Shown here: in pieces, positions 13,366 to 28,300 of the stretch | Numbering within the stretch: position 1 is the first letter of the stretch | Layout: every line of letters starts with the position of its first letter | Assembly (NCBI GenBank): GCA_033239525.1 | Contig: BSYO01000016.1 | Coordinates: 3,793,045-3,857,044, forward strand | Length of the DNA: 64,000 bases | Direction: 5' to 3' | DNA from: Nepenthes gracilis | Lineage: Eukaryota > Streptophyta > Magnoliopsida > Caryophyllales > Nepenthaceae | Notes under the pieces: model-generated | Databases searched by the model: none | Told to the model about the DNA's origin: nothing | The model's input: the letters and a program-made list of their open reading frames with translations, nothing else | Translations under genes and position numbers: made by a program

Positions 13366-16300
13366 ATGGAGGCGGTCTCAAGCTCTATATTTGTATCAAA
13401 GTTCTCAGAAACAAATTCAGTCTTTCAAACGCCGCAATATTCGATCAAACCGTCCAATAATCGAATCGGGTCTCTGAAAATCAATGAAAATTTCGGTTTC
13501 TGTTCGTGTGGCTTGACGCATGAGAGAATAGGGAATTGTGGATCTAGAGTTCTTGCTCTTTCTAAGGAGGTTTCTGGAGAAGGTGAAGAGAACACAACGT
13601 CTGATAACAAGTTTGGTTTAGTTTCTGAAGAGGCTGTCACTGTGGCTGAGGTAAGTTTTTATTTTAGTTAAATTTATTGAGACTTTATGAATGTCAAAGT
13701 TCTAAACTTTTTTAAGTGTTGGTGATATTCTGGAGAACATTCTCTTTCCCTGTTATAAGCTTACTGTTCTTTATTGTGACTGTATTATTCAGAATTATAT
13801 GTATAAGTCATGAGATTGTTGGTTTTTATTTTCTGGATCAACCCACTTGAAATTTCCAATAGATTTGTACGGCCCCTAGCTGTGTGTGTCTAGAATTCTA
13901 CTCTATTCTATCTATGAGGAAAAGACCACCACAAATGCGATGGGCACGCAAATTAGTTTTTCCATTTTATGAGAATAATATGGAAAATAATTATAGTAAA
14001 TGAGCCTACAATAAATGGAGTAGGACATCTGAATTGTTTCATGCAATGTGGTTTTAGAAGGAAAAAACCATGAGACATGTCACAGTACGAACCGGAACTG
14101 TCAACAATATTAGGATTATAAATGTGATTTTTGGAATAAGTTAGAGGATTGCATTATATTAAGATAAGTTCTTGGTGTCTCAACAATAATTTAATATCAT
14201 TAAAATGATAAGTTAGTACAAAGTAGAATAAGTCAATGTCAAGAAAACTAGTGGTAGAAAGCAACAGCTTACACCAACTTACAGGATTTGAATCGATTAT
14301 CACACTTTTAGACATCAAGAACACCATACAAAAATGTCATCTCAATGGAGTCAAATGAACTTTCTAATTGGGGATAAACGAAATCCAATGTGTTTTGGTT
14401 ATTTGACCATTGAAATCACTCACTTCTACAATGACTTCTTTGTTGTTCACTTACTCCACCTTGTTGTTCTTGGACCTCCAATCCTACTTTTTGGATTGGT
14501 GTAGCGAGTTTCATTGTTGTTTGGAGCTTTTACAAACATCTAAGGAGAGGAAATTCAAAGAATTTGCTGCCACAATTATTTCCTTATGGTCGGCCTGCTA
14601 GCTGGATAATGGGTATGTTTTAGTTTCATAAGATACTGTTGCTGAGATAGGTCAATAGTGGTGTTAGTCATGCCAAATCTTCTCTTTCCTAGGATTAATC
14701 TTTATCTGGATTTTGTATCATCAAATTCTATTTGTCAATGGTGGGCTAGCTGAACTTTTATTTTGTGGATTAAAAGGTGAGAGCTTTGTGTCATTCTAGG
14801 GTTCAACATTACTTGGTGTGTTTTGAAAAGGGAAATTGAAATGCAATGGGATTCCCAATTCTTCTGTCTTATGTGAATAAAATGGGTAAATAAAAATGAT
14901 AGTGAATCGAGTCTAAAATAAATGGCAGGACCCTCTTATTTTTAGGGGGAACATTCTTCAACATGTAGGAAAAAGCTATAGGATGGTTCATGGTACCAGC
15001 CTTCACCTACAATGAATAATGAGATTATAAACCTGGAAAGGACTATGATTTTAGGAAAAACTATTGGGTAGCTCAACAAAGTAAACATCAACACATATTT
15101 AACAATGAGAATGTAGAACAAATTCACCCTAGATTAGTGGCAGCGAACATCAACATAAGCCAAATCAATGATTGTGCTGATGGATGCCAGGGTAACAGTA
15201 TTAGCAATTACTGCCTAATATTTACTCTCTTTTAAAGCTCATACGGTTCTGAGATGAATTTTATATTGTTTCACTCTCACTTTGACACCTTGTGGTGAGT
15301 CAAGACGCCCAACCCCATTGCAGCGCTAGCTGCTCCCCTCTCATCATTAGATGAGGGGTATCCAACAGGTAATATTTAGGCCTTAAAAATAACATTCTAA
15401 ATAATTATTTGTTTTTTATATTTGAATTTGATGTTCGATGGATAATATTTTAAAAAAAATTAGGAAAATAACCATCTTGAGATATTTATATGGTAAAATA
15501 TCCACTATTGGATATACATCCAAGGGTGGAGAGAGGAGCAGTAGGCACTGCAGCTCTTAAACGCAGTGCATTGCCCCTTCCTGTGCCCTTGTGGTTTGAT
15601 AGTGGTGTATGATTTGTCAGAAGGTTGATAGAGCCCTGTTAAGTTGAAATTTTATCCTTTCATTTTTCATATCATGTTCTTGGTATCCAATGAGGGGGAG
15701 CTTTGGCACAACAATAGAAGCGTTGTCATGTGACCTAATGATCATGTCTTCTAATTATGGAAACAGCTTTTTACATAATATGAGATAAAACTATATAAAA
15801 TAGGCCTAAAAGTGGTCTGATCTTTTTCCAAACTCATTGCATATCAGAGATTTTATGCATTAGGCTGCCATTTTTTTCTCCGTATTTAGTGGTTCAATCA
15901 TTAATTAGGCCCTTTAAGCTAATATTCTCTACCACCTCTTATCTTGGGTGAGTTTTCCCCACTGTCATTATATTGTTAGTAATCCTCGCTCATTGCTGAG
16001 CCCCCCTATAATTTATCCAAGCATTATTCTTTAACAAAGCTTATTGATGACCTTTGTAATCCTTTTGTTTACAGTGAGGATTTTTTTATTCAAATTAAAG
16101 GTTAGTCCATATAAAAATTTATTTTTTCATTTTTATTTCCCATTTTAATCACACAAACAAGAAACAGTTTGCCCTTTGTAATATTTTAGGTGTTATTTTC
16201 CCAATAATATTTGCACATCTTAAGTTTCATATAGACCATTACTAACAATCATAAGTAAACAAGGCCCCTAAAAGTTTAATGGTATCAAATTTTCAGAGCG

Positions 16301-19300
16301 GTTGAAAGTTGTACCAATGTTTTTTTGTTTAAAATTTCAAAATTGGTCATAAATAGGGTAAAAATGGCAATGAGATTGCATCCCTGTGATTTGGAGGTCA
16401 TAGATTCAAATAATGGAAACATTGTGACTTCAAGGGTAGGGCTGATAATTTCTTTGAAAATACATTTTCTTGTTATGGAAAAAAATCTATCCTATTTCTT
16501 TATAACTTCTGAATTGATATGTTAGAAGCCTATCAAAAATAAAGTTTTACCTGAAATGCACATGTGATATTTTTCACTGAATGGATTTTATTGTAGAAAG
16601 AGAAAAGAGGTAATCACTTGCATTGGAAACTGTTATGACTTCTCAATTATAAAAGCACTTAGCAATAGGGTCTGACGGCCTATTGCAAGAGGCATAACAA
16701 GTTTGAAAAAAAAATAAATAAGTGAAGGAAACAGATTATTTCTAGAGGTGTGTAAATGATGAGTCTAATGTGACATGTATAAAATAAATGGGATTAAACA
16801 AGGCCATATATGATAAGGCACTTTGATTTTTGAATCATTTCATTTATGATAAGATGCATTCTATTGCACTTTGTAATTTATGCTACTTAAGTACTCTGAT
16901 CTGGGACATAGCAAAATTATTTATGGATTTTTGTATATTTGCTAATTTGCTCTCAGCTTCTTTTACAACGAATTTATCCTTGTACTTCGAAATTTCCAAT
17001 TTTATTCAACTTTGTTGTAATTTTTGGTCCCCTTTATTATTATTGGGTGTTAAGATGACATGATGAAGAATGCATAATTTGGTCACAAAACAACCAAATT
17101 GAATACAATTGCAAAAGTTTAGAAGTACAAGAATACATTTGTTGTAAAAGATGCTGAGGATAAATTTGCAAATTTGCAGAAGTTCATTGATAAATTTTTT
17201 GTTTTACCCTAAACTTCGGTATTGCTATGTTCTGAGCTAGATATTATCATGCCTTCTTTTTACATTTGTACCATCCACTGAGCATAGCATAAACAGGGAT
17301 CTGCTTTGAACCCACAATAGAAGAAGTTTTTATTTTCTTTTTGACATTTCCCAAGTACAACTATATCATGTTATATTCCTGATTAATACTTGGACTACTT
17401 TTGTAACATTTAGTCTGCGGAGGATATCTCAAATGGCTACCTTGGCTTTGTGTCGTGAAGGCAGTAGATGATAGCTCAAAGGTGACAACTCCTCTGACAA
17501 TTGGGTTTGGAAGTGGAACCGGGGCAGGAACCAGGTCTGGACTATTCAGAACACCAATCTCCGGGGGAGTGCAGAGTGCTACATCTGCCCATGGCTTACC
17601 CCGACCAGCATTGGCAGTCCGCAATCTGATGGAGCAAGTAAAACATATGATTTTATGGACTTTTTAGAGCCATGGATGTAAATATCAGTGTTGATGTTAT
17701 CCCCCGCCGTGTGGCCATATTAGTATTGACTATATCGGGTGATGCGTATTAGTATGGATGAAGATATTGGTATTGGTATTTGATAACAATACGTATCAAT
17801 ATCAGATATATTGGAAACAAAATTTTAAAAATTGTATGTTGGGTTGTATCAGCCGATATTTCAGCCAAATATTAGGTTTGTCAGCCAATATTTCAATATG
17901 GCAACGTATCACAATGTTATCACAGCATTGAAAAATATCTATATTGGGGTTTGATATCAATACACATAGTTGATATTTTCATCTATGCTTATTGGTGTTG
18001 GACGTATTGGGTTTTAGACACAAGTTTGTTTTGACGAATTAGAAATACATACAAATATCAGCTGATATATCAAAAAATATCGGATATATCAGTCAATATT
18101 TTTAATGTTAGCTGATATATAATCGATACAACGATATATCACAAGTTTGTACGTTATCGGGGGTCCAATATTAATATATATCAGTTGATATTTTATTCCA
18201 CGGTTAGAGTCTTTGCACTCTCTTGATGGTGTGGGTTTCACTATGATAACTTGGACAGTAAGATATAAGATGGTTTTAATGTGCTGTCATAGTACTAGCC
18301 ATTTAAATGGCAATTATGGAATTCTTGCTGTTGAGACTACGAGGGAGTATAAAAATGAGAGCACCCTAACAGGATTAATGATTTTGTCTTTAGGTGAGAG
18401 GAATTATTTACTACTATTGGTTAATGAGATTTTACCCTTCTTTGGATTATGTAATTAAGGCCAGATTTGCTCATTTGTGCACTGTGATGTCTCAAATGCA
18501 CCATCGACGACAAGGATACCCATTTGGTTCACTGGTGGATTTCGCTCCTGATACCATGGGACGTAAGTCATCGAATATTAATATATTCCTTATTTGACTC
18601 TTCTGCATTTACAAAGTATCACTTGCATAGAGATTTCTGCTAATGGTGGTCTTAAGAGTAATTTGCTGATTGCTGGGAGGCGTTTTGGAAAATCAAATCT
18701 TCTCTTGAATTTGTGATGATTCTTATTTTTATTGGGAAATTAGTAAATGAGGAGAAAAATCGCTCAGTGTACTATGATATTAAAGGACTAAGGGTATGTT
18801 TGGAACAGAGAAAGTATGAAGGAAAATGGGAAAATAGAAAGAAAATATTTTTTTGCTTTTGGATTGGATGAAAAATATTAGAAAAAATAGTATGGAAAAT
18901 ATGTGTGAAAATATTGATGTCTTAATTAATATCATGTCCTAGTTAAAATCAAGTGGAAAGTCAAATATGGAAAGAAAAAAATCAAATTTCCATTTAAAGG
19001 AATAAAATTTCTTTTCTTGAGTTTTATTTTTGATAACTAAACGTTGTAGATTCTTTTCTTGAATTTTTTTTTTTCCTTCTAATGTCATTTTCTATAACAT
19101 CCAAACTAAAGAAAGAAAATATTTTTCCTTTTCATTTTTTCCGTAGTATTTTTATTTTCTTCATATTTTCTTTGATCCAAGTATTCTCTAAAAGAACTTT
19201 ACGATCCTATTTATTGACCCAATTAATTTTCCCTCTCCAATTCTCCATCCATTTTGCTCCCTTCTGTGTGTTTGTGTAGTTGGCATAATAGAATATTAAG

Positions 19301-22300
19301 GGCTTGTTTGGTTCTTGGAAATTTGATAGAAAGAAACCATTAAAAATAAAAATAAAAAAATAAAAAATATTTTCTTTTTATTGTTTAGATGCAGATGGAA
19401 AATCACTTAAATGATAAAATAATTTTGTAATAATAGTATTTTATTTGCTTGGTTGTAAAGGAAAACAAAGAAATACTTCCATATCTTTAATATTACGATA
19501 TTTTACATTTTTCATTATATTTTTCCTTGTAGCCAAAAATAAGAAAATACTTTCCTTGGCATTTTTTTCTTTCCTCCAAATTTTCTTAGAACCAAATAGG
19601 CTCTAAATAATTTTCTTTCTCTATGTGCAGATCCAATATTTTCTTTTTCGCCATTGGCTATCCATACACGAAATTTGCTAGCTGATCCACGATGCACACT
19701 TGTTGTACAGGTTTGCTCTTTATCTCCTATCATTTAAATTTGTTGTTGCCATTGCTTTTTGTCGATTTATGAATTTTATTGACTGTTAGGGTTCATAGAT
19801 ACCTGGATGGAGTGGCTTATCAAATGCAAGAGTAACAATTTTCGGCGATGTCTTTCCGCTTCCAGAGCATCAGCAGGTAATTGTACAGCTTTATATGTTG
19901 AAATCAGTATTGTTTATTTTTGGGATGGGCAAGAGAAAATTATATTTCTTTGTTGAAAACAAATATGTACAAGATCTCCAAATAAGAAGGGGTCAAATCT
20001 CACAGGATTATTATATAGTTGAAAATATCGGCAATGAAGTTATAGAGTTTTAGAATTTTTTAGAATTTTTAGTTTAGAATATCGGCAAGAAATATAGTTG
20101 AAAATACGAAGCGGTCAGATCTGCACAAATTTTAGAATTTTTGTTACGGTAATAAATAGCTATAAAGCTTTACCTTCTTTTACATTGAATATTTGATCCA
20201 TACGAATATGCATTTTGTCCCATCCTGTGTGGATCTAGCTCGCATGAACCTTTAATAGGCCAAGGATTCCCAACCTAAATAAGGCAAAGCTTAGGAATAG
20301 AGCATGGCTTTGAGATGGGATAGTGACGCCCCGTATCTGGTTCACTTACACTGCCATCTATGAATGAAAACATAGGTATCAGTATCAGTTGCGGCCATAT
20401 CAGACGATGGATACATTTTGATTTTGGATGTACCCAACACAAATTTTTTTGCAAAGTAGAAAAAACTAAGCTTGGGAAATTTTGGCCAATATATTGCCGG
20501 TACAATGACATCATAATTTTATCACAATATTAAAAAATATTGATATTGGGGTGGCCTGATGCTGCCGATATTTCATTCCATGCCCCCATTTGATACGGGT
20601 AATGTTCTGTGGTGAGGTGGGTCCTTGCATGGTGTCCTGCCTGATATAGAAGTCATGAAGAGGTAGATTAAAGTATGATTTTGGCACAAGTTTGAGATCC
20701 CCCTCCCGCTCTCCCGTAAAAAAGGAAGAATATGGGGTGTTTTTGGGAATGTTGAGGGGATTAGGGAATGTGCAGCCTTATATGAAAATATCGGTATCAT
20801 GGATGAAAATATTTATATTGATACTAGTATCGGTAGTAATCATATCGATATTGGATATATTGAAAGGAACAAATTTCTAATACGATCGTATCGATTGTAT
20901 TGGTCAATTTATTAACTAAATATGGCTACATCTACAAATATTTTAAATATTAGACTATATATCGTTGATATGGTAATATATTGTAATATTATTGTGGTAT
21001 CCAAAAATATCGATATCAGAGGCTTTTGATACCTGTACATATCAGCTAATAATTTTATCAATGATCGGTATAGGCAGTAGCCATATTGAGTGATGCGTAT
21101 TAGATGCCACAAGATATTTTTTTTTCTTATGAGCATATTAAAAGTGAGTTATATAACAAAATTTGATTATCTTTAGTCGTCTATTTTCATCCATATATCT
21201 ATGACAAATGCTGTTGAATTTTTATAAGATCAGGTTTCCTATTGATGTGTACATCCATACATCTGTAACAAATGCAATTGAGTTTCCTTTAGGCTTAAGG
21301 TTCTTAGCATCAGGTTGATTACGTTGGCATGGCATCGGAATATGTTCTTAGTTAACCTAAACTGTTATTTTGTTCCAATCCTCTGTATAGATTTCTTAGA
21401 AAGAAGATTTGCATGTTTTAGTGTATTATATATACAAATATTAGATAATATGTATCGGTATTAAGCCCTTAGATACTTATATATTTTTCGATACCGCGAC
21501 AATATCATGATATGTTTCCGTATTGACAATATATCAGCTTATAAGGATTTATCGATTTATGATTTTCAGAAGTTTTTATATTTTTCATTTTATTTAATAC
21601 TGATACATATTAGCTGATATGTCTGATATTGATATGATTGCAACTGATATCGATGCCAATGCCGATATTTTCATCCATTTTGAAGGTGGATGATGATGAT
21701 TTAGCCGTAACTCATTGATATAATCTCTTTTAGGAATGGGCTCATAAGCAGTACATAGCAAAACATCATCAGGGTCCTTCTCAACAGTGGGGCAACTTCT
21801 ACTATTTTAGGATGCAGCACATAAGGTACTCTCTATTCTTTAATAGGTGGTGATTTGCCTAATGATTGCATATTGTTCTTGGAAGAAATCAAACTGTTGA
21901 GCATGCTTGAAAAGTTGTTTCCTTTGCATGGGAGCTACTGATTTTCTGTGTGCTTTGATTGATAACCGTACAGCTCGTCTACAACCATATTTATGATTTT
22001 TTGTTCAATATATATATATATATATATTTATTTATTTATTTATCACAATCATAAAACCTGAAACAACATTGGCAAAAGCAAAGTAAAAAAATATCTTTAC
22101 CCTGATCATGGCTAATGAGATACACCATAAAATTTACACCTTAAAAATAGAAAAATGCAATTTATTTTTATCTTGGATTCTGTAAATATTGTTCCAAATT
22201 TATGTTTGTTATAAATGTAATTTTTTTCCCAATAAAAGGATTGTAAGTGGATTGCAAGAGTAGTATTTCTCTTTTTCCGTTACAATACCACTACTAAACA

Positions 22301-25300
22301 CAAATGCCATCTTCTTTGTTTTGTTCTCTTCAAAATCGCAATGATCACTTGGAAAATGTCCCTACATTAGATTACTGCCTTGCTTTTCTTTCTAAATTCC
22401 TAACTTTTGGAACTTAGCTTTTGGGATTACTTTATCCCGAGTTCTTTTAACCCCCACAAAGATGTTTTCATGGCATAATGCTTGGGTGTTGGCGGAGTTG
22501 TTTAAACGAAGGCCATAACCTGTAATTTGACAAAGCACAAATTAAGTGGGTGGACCGACACATAAGTGAGTTGGTTTCATATAGGAAGATGCCATAGTGC
22601 TTGATTTCTCGGGATGATGCCGCGGAGGGAGTTAGTTTATTGACGAAATGATTGTGTTGTTTATTTTTTGAACGGTGATACTTGATATCCTCTTTGTTAT
22701 TGCACCATATTACTTTCCTTTTCCTGTTTTTAATGTTTTAAACAGTGATGTTTATTTCATCGGCGGATTTGGTACTGTTGCTTGGGTGGATGTCAAGGAA
22801 TATGAGAACCTAATGCCTGATAAGATTGCTGTTGAAGGAGGGGAGCAATATTTAAAGGTGCATTCATTTGTTCTTTTCATATTTTTACTAGTTTTACAAA
22901 ACATAATAATATTACATGATATCTTCGTCTTGAAATGGATAAGCTGCGTGATCACATAAAGTGGACCTTGATGTGCTTGTTTGGTTGGACTGTTGGGGAT
23001 GCTTTTGGTTGTTGGCTCCCCCAACAGTGAAGAGTTGGTTTGTTTATCAAAAAAAAAAAAAAAAAAAAAGACAAAAAGGTGTTGTTGCTATTGGAATGAT
23101 AACAACAATAAATTCTTTTTCAAACGCTCACAAATATGAGCTTTTTGTGGCCTTTTTCTATTGGTATTTTTGAAATGACTAAAGTACCCTTATTAATCTT
23201 TATTTATTAACGTTTGTTTTCTCTCTTCATTTTCTCTCACCAAATTACTTTTAAATATTAAGATATTTAATTTATTTGCTGTTGGTATTTTCTCTCTCAC
23301 AATCTTATTAAGGTATTTGATGTTGGTAGTTGTGTCATTTTGTATTTTTAAATATAAAAATGTTATTTTTAATGTAATGGCACTTTTCTTTTAGTATGCA
23401 AAAACAGGTTAGTATATTTATTTAATATTTTTTAAAAAGTTTTTATCTTTTACCCTTTTAAAAAAATGAGAAACAAATGAATGTATCAAATAAAATAAGA
23501 GACGGTCCTATTAGTCATCTTACAACACAAACCAAATACTATTTTTATATTTGAAATTAACAACAATAGCAAACAGTAACAGCAATGGCCCAACAATAAA
23601 AGCCAATGGTAATAGGAAATTTCTAACAATCTAACCAAATCGGGTCTAAGGCTCACCAGCTAAACCTCCAACCTGAGGTGCTTAATGGAAATTAAGGATT
23701 CAGCCTTGCCCATTTTCCCTTTGGAGTTGGCTGGTGAGGCATAGAAATTTCCCAAGTTCCACTCGTATATTGATCGGGCTGATTTCAACTTGACACGAGT
23801 CATGCTAACAACAAAAGTTGACTGCCCCAATCTCACCCTAATGAGGACATGAGTTATTTATTAGACATGTTTTTGTAATTTTATATGTTCGAGATTATTG
23901 CAACTTTGCAATCTTAGTGATTTACTGGATATCTAGTAAAGTCTATTATTTTGGTCTGCTATTTCCATATTATGGGTTGTTATTGTTTAAAAGGTTACAT
24001 TTATTTCCTAGTTGTTGTTTTCTTAGAAAGGCTTGGGGACCCCTAGTTTTCCATGCCAAGTCATGGGAGCTCAATGCTGGAAGGAGGCAATATTGTCATA
24101 GAGAGGCATCTTGCGAAAAGTATAGTGGAAGTCGGGGAAGGGCACCAGCGGAAGATGTAACGTGCTTGCATCACCTCTAAAATGATCCAAAGGGTGCTCC
24201 CCCACAATAAGGTAGAAAAAGAGTTTCTCCTTGTCAATATTGTGAGGACCGGTTTAGTGTTGGTCAATAAGTGTTGAGGAGATGGAGTGATCGAGAGACA
24301 TAAGATTGACCGTTTGTTCTAAGGTAAGATACCTATGGCTTATGGGTTTACGGAAGAGATCTTCTGTAGTGACGTTGACAAAGCTCGTATTAGAAGAGGG
24401 GCTACTACGAGAGCGTTTGCTAGCAATTTTCTTGGAAGAAACCATCTAAAAACAATATGAGGAAAATGACCAATAAAAACTACAGTTATGACACAATAAG
24501 AAGAGCATAAATTGTCCCACCAAGAAAAGATTTCACCGGAAGAACTCCTACAAATCTCACTAAAAAAATTACCCAAATCATGGAAAGGAAGAATGTCAAA
24601 CATGGATGGGTTCCGAAACAGACCACAAAAATGCAACCCTAAAAAGTTTAGATCTATAATCAAATCAAATTTCAACAATAGCCAACAAGATTTGGCTACT
24701 GTTATGAGAAATAGCTCAAAAAGAGAGATGAAACTAACACAATGGAGGATCTTAGATATCACCATAGTTAGAAGACACATAAGCTTGAGAGAGAGGAGAG
24801 ATGGAGAGAAAATACCTATGATTCACCTTGTAATGAGAGAATATGAGTAGATCTAGGAAGAAGGAAGGTAGAGAGAGAAAGCCATGGAAAGTGGAGAAAA
24901 AATGGAGGAGAGGATGAAAATGTGGGTTGGCGCATGCATAGCACAAGAAGAAATATGCTATCTACAAGATCGGTGCATGAGTATGCATCAGGCGTGCTTT
25001 AGACATGAAGGGCAAGTGGAAAGGCACATGAGCATGGGAGAGGTGCGCTTTAGGCATGCATATTCTGGACTAATTACACTTAAGCATAGGATAGGTAATG
25101 CGGACATCCGAGATGGATATTTGCTTTGATTTGCCTTTCAAATTAGCTTTGATTTTATTTCCATAACAATTTTGATTATTAATTAGACTAGATTTGATTT
25201 TTATTTAGTAAAGATTTGATTTTATTTTTCATTTGATTTCCTTTTCACTTTTGAAATTATTTGATTATGAATTTGTTTTCAATTTTCTTAAGCATTGGGT

Positions 25301-28300
25301 TCTCTATATAAGAACCCTTATTTCTATTGTTATGGAATTGATGATTGATTGATGAATGAATATTTGAGAAATTGATTATTTACTTTTATCTGCGTGTATC
25401 ATTTTACTGCAAAAAAAAAAAAAAAATCCTTTCATGTCTTCTCACTACCTTATATTTGACACACTCTGACTGCACTTGATTCTTGTTTTATAATTTTAAT
25501 AGATTAGCAATACTAGTTTGCATGATCTAAACTATATAAAATCTCACCAAAAAATAAAAAAAACCTGATTGACTTGAATTGTCTTAATTGTTTATTGATC
25601 TCAATTCTGTTAAGTGTTGTATGCACTTGCGAAGTGGTCGAATTATTTTCCATAATATCCCTGACCTAATCATGGTTTCTAACCAATTTGAAACTCTAAG
25701 TCAACAGTTAGCCCACTTAGTTTCCGGCCAACAACAATTACAAAACCACATAATTGCCATTCAAACTAGCCTAGCCGCTACTTGACAGACAATTTTGAAT
25801 CTCGCAAATTGGGTTACCACTTTAGAACTAGGGCCTCACTCATCAAATATTGAAAACTCTAATACATCCTATAATAAGACTCACCGACGAAAGCCAAACA
25901 GTCGAACCCCTTGTAGACACGACCATAGGCCCCGATACTATGATCGAGAGCGGGGTTCAGACGCCCATCTCTTTAAAAATATCAAATTGGACGCCACTAC
26001 TTTTGACGGTTGTTTGGACCCCTGAGTTTTTACTCAATGGGTTTGGGATATGGATTGTTTTTTTGAATGCTATGGCGTGTCCGAAGACAGGAGAGTTCAA
26101 TTTGCCAACCTCAAATTGACCGGAAATACTCAATTATATTGGAAAAGTATTGATGACCTCCTTGTTAGACGTCAAGCAGCTCCTATAAAGAGTTGGACCG
26201 AAATGAAACAACGCCTTCAAGAGAAATACTAATACACTCATACAGTAGCAACTTGCTAGATCAATGGAATGCCCTTCGATAGGGTAATCGATCCGTAACT
26301 GAATATGTGGCTTAATTAGATGATTTTCGAATGAGATGCCATATCATTGAAGATGAAACTATAACGTTAAGTAGGTTTTGACAAGAACTGCACGAGGACA
26401 TTAGGAGAGAACTTGTCCTCCGTGGAGTTATCGCATTGGACCATGTGTATAATTTGGTCTGAGACTTCGAATTAATTAATAAGACACTATATTGTCAATC
26501 AACATATTACACTCCTACTGCAATCTCTAAGTCTATCCTAGGATCCCCTACATCCACCATTTCCCTTGCAAGGGAAGTTCAAGAGAAGAGTGTTGAAACT
26601 CCAAACAGAAATTCTCAATTACAATGCCTCAATTGTAAAGGTTTTGGATATATTTTTTTCAAATGTCCAAGATTAATTGATAGACAAGATGAGATAAATA
26701 AGGAACCTATTGAAGAACAAATATATGAACCCAAGTTAGAGGAATTTGATAACTTAGATAGCAATAATATTGACACATTTGTGGGATGCCTCAAGACTAA
26801 CTCCCCTAGCCTAAACTCCCGATCATCCGTCCTTGATAAGCCATTCCTAAGCATTATACGATGCACCTTGAGGCAATCAACAGCGACTGACGATTGGCGT
26901 CGTCACACTATCTTTTACACTTACATTAAGGTGAATGCGAAGGCTTGCAAGATTATCTCGGATAGCGGTAGTTGTATCAATGCGGTATCCGTTAGCACTA
27001 TCTTTCATTTGGGGTTAAAAGCGGTCTCACACCCTAATCCATACAGTGTCTTTTGGATTAATAAATATTCTATATCTGTTTAAGAACGTTGTTTTGTACT
27101 TATTCAGTTTTTAAAATACAAAGATCACATTTGGTGTGACATTATACCAATGAATGTGGGTCATGTCATTCTCGGGTGCCCTTAGTTATACGACTTTGAT
27201 GTCACAATTAAAGGTCATTTTAATTCCTATTCTTTTGTTTACAAAGGCAAGAAATTTCACATCCATCCTTTACTTCCAAAACCGATGCCTCTTAATGGAG
27301 GAAAGGCTGTGGTAGAGATAAAAGGATTATATATTATTAGTCTCACAGCATGTGATCGTGTAGTCATCATCGAGCCTATTGTGTTTGCTGATATTATTCT
27401 CGGAGCCTTTCCAAAACCATTAAGCCTTTTCTTAATATCCGCACATGTTCGTACATCCATGTTGGCCACAATATTTGCACCACAATTTCATGACTTACAC
27501 ATTGAGACTAGTACATATTTGGAAATAATTCATACCTTATGTCAATTTCACACTGACGTGCATAAAATCCATGTTTCCTTTTATATTGAAGGTTCTGTTA
27601 TGGGTTGGATCATACCACAGCGGCGTCTATAAGGGCCTGTTTGTATATTACATATTTGTAGTGCTAGTCCATTTCAAATTTTACAGCAGCTCGGGTCAAC
27701 TGCATCTGTTATTAATATTTATTTCCTTTTGATACTACTTTCTATGTTGATAATTTTCTCGATTTTAACCAATCAGTTGATTCCTTTGACGTGTCCCCCG
27801 ACACACCACATGTTGCATATCTATCTATTTCTACACACCTCTTCACCCTCCTGATACACAATGATAAAATTGATACTATTTTAGATGAGTAGCTTATGTC
27901 TACCAGGGATGGAGCCGTTCAGCACTTCCTTGTCAAATGGATTGGCCGGACAGATCCCGAGACTTTTGGATTGCTCACGAGACACGCCACCAGTTTGACC
28001 CCGGTATATTGCCACTCTATTAGAGTCCATAGGATTGCACTTTTTTAGACTCCAGTCTAATACCTTTTGGAGATACCGGTCACTCCGTCAGCTTTCCGCC
28101 CCGCTTACACGAGTCTATCACTGTCGCTGAAGGGTTGCATAGCCGTTCAGCTTGTGGTTGGAGGATTGATTACAGAAATTTAACTCGACGGGATCAAGTT
28201 CTAGCTACCCGAGGAGAATTGATGCGAACTTCTGAGATGAATATTTGTTTTGATTTGCCTTCCAAATTAGCTTTGATTTTATTTCCATAACAATTTTGAT

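Noticed and set aside
17361..17624. 87-codon minus-strand ORF opposite exon 2
   Set aside because: It is antisense to the conserved oxidase exon, an overlap without independent support.
22675..22745. Upstream extension of exon 7 of the oxidase-like gene
   Set aside because: The open frame before 22746 is intron; the acceptor AAACAG and phase 2 joining from exon 6 give the conserved SDVYFIGGFG.
24340..24780. 146-codon minus-strand ORF
   Set aside because: Composition is Leu/Phe/Cys-rich with no recognisable motif, and the opposite strand is also open. It lies in transposon-derived intron sequence.
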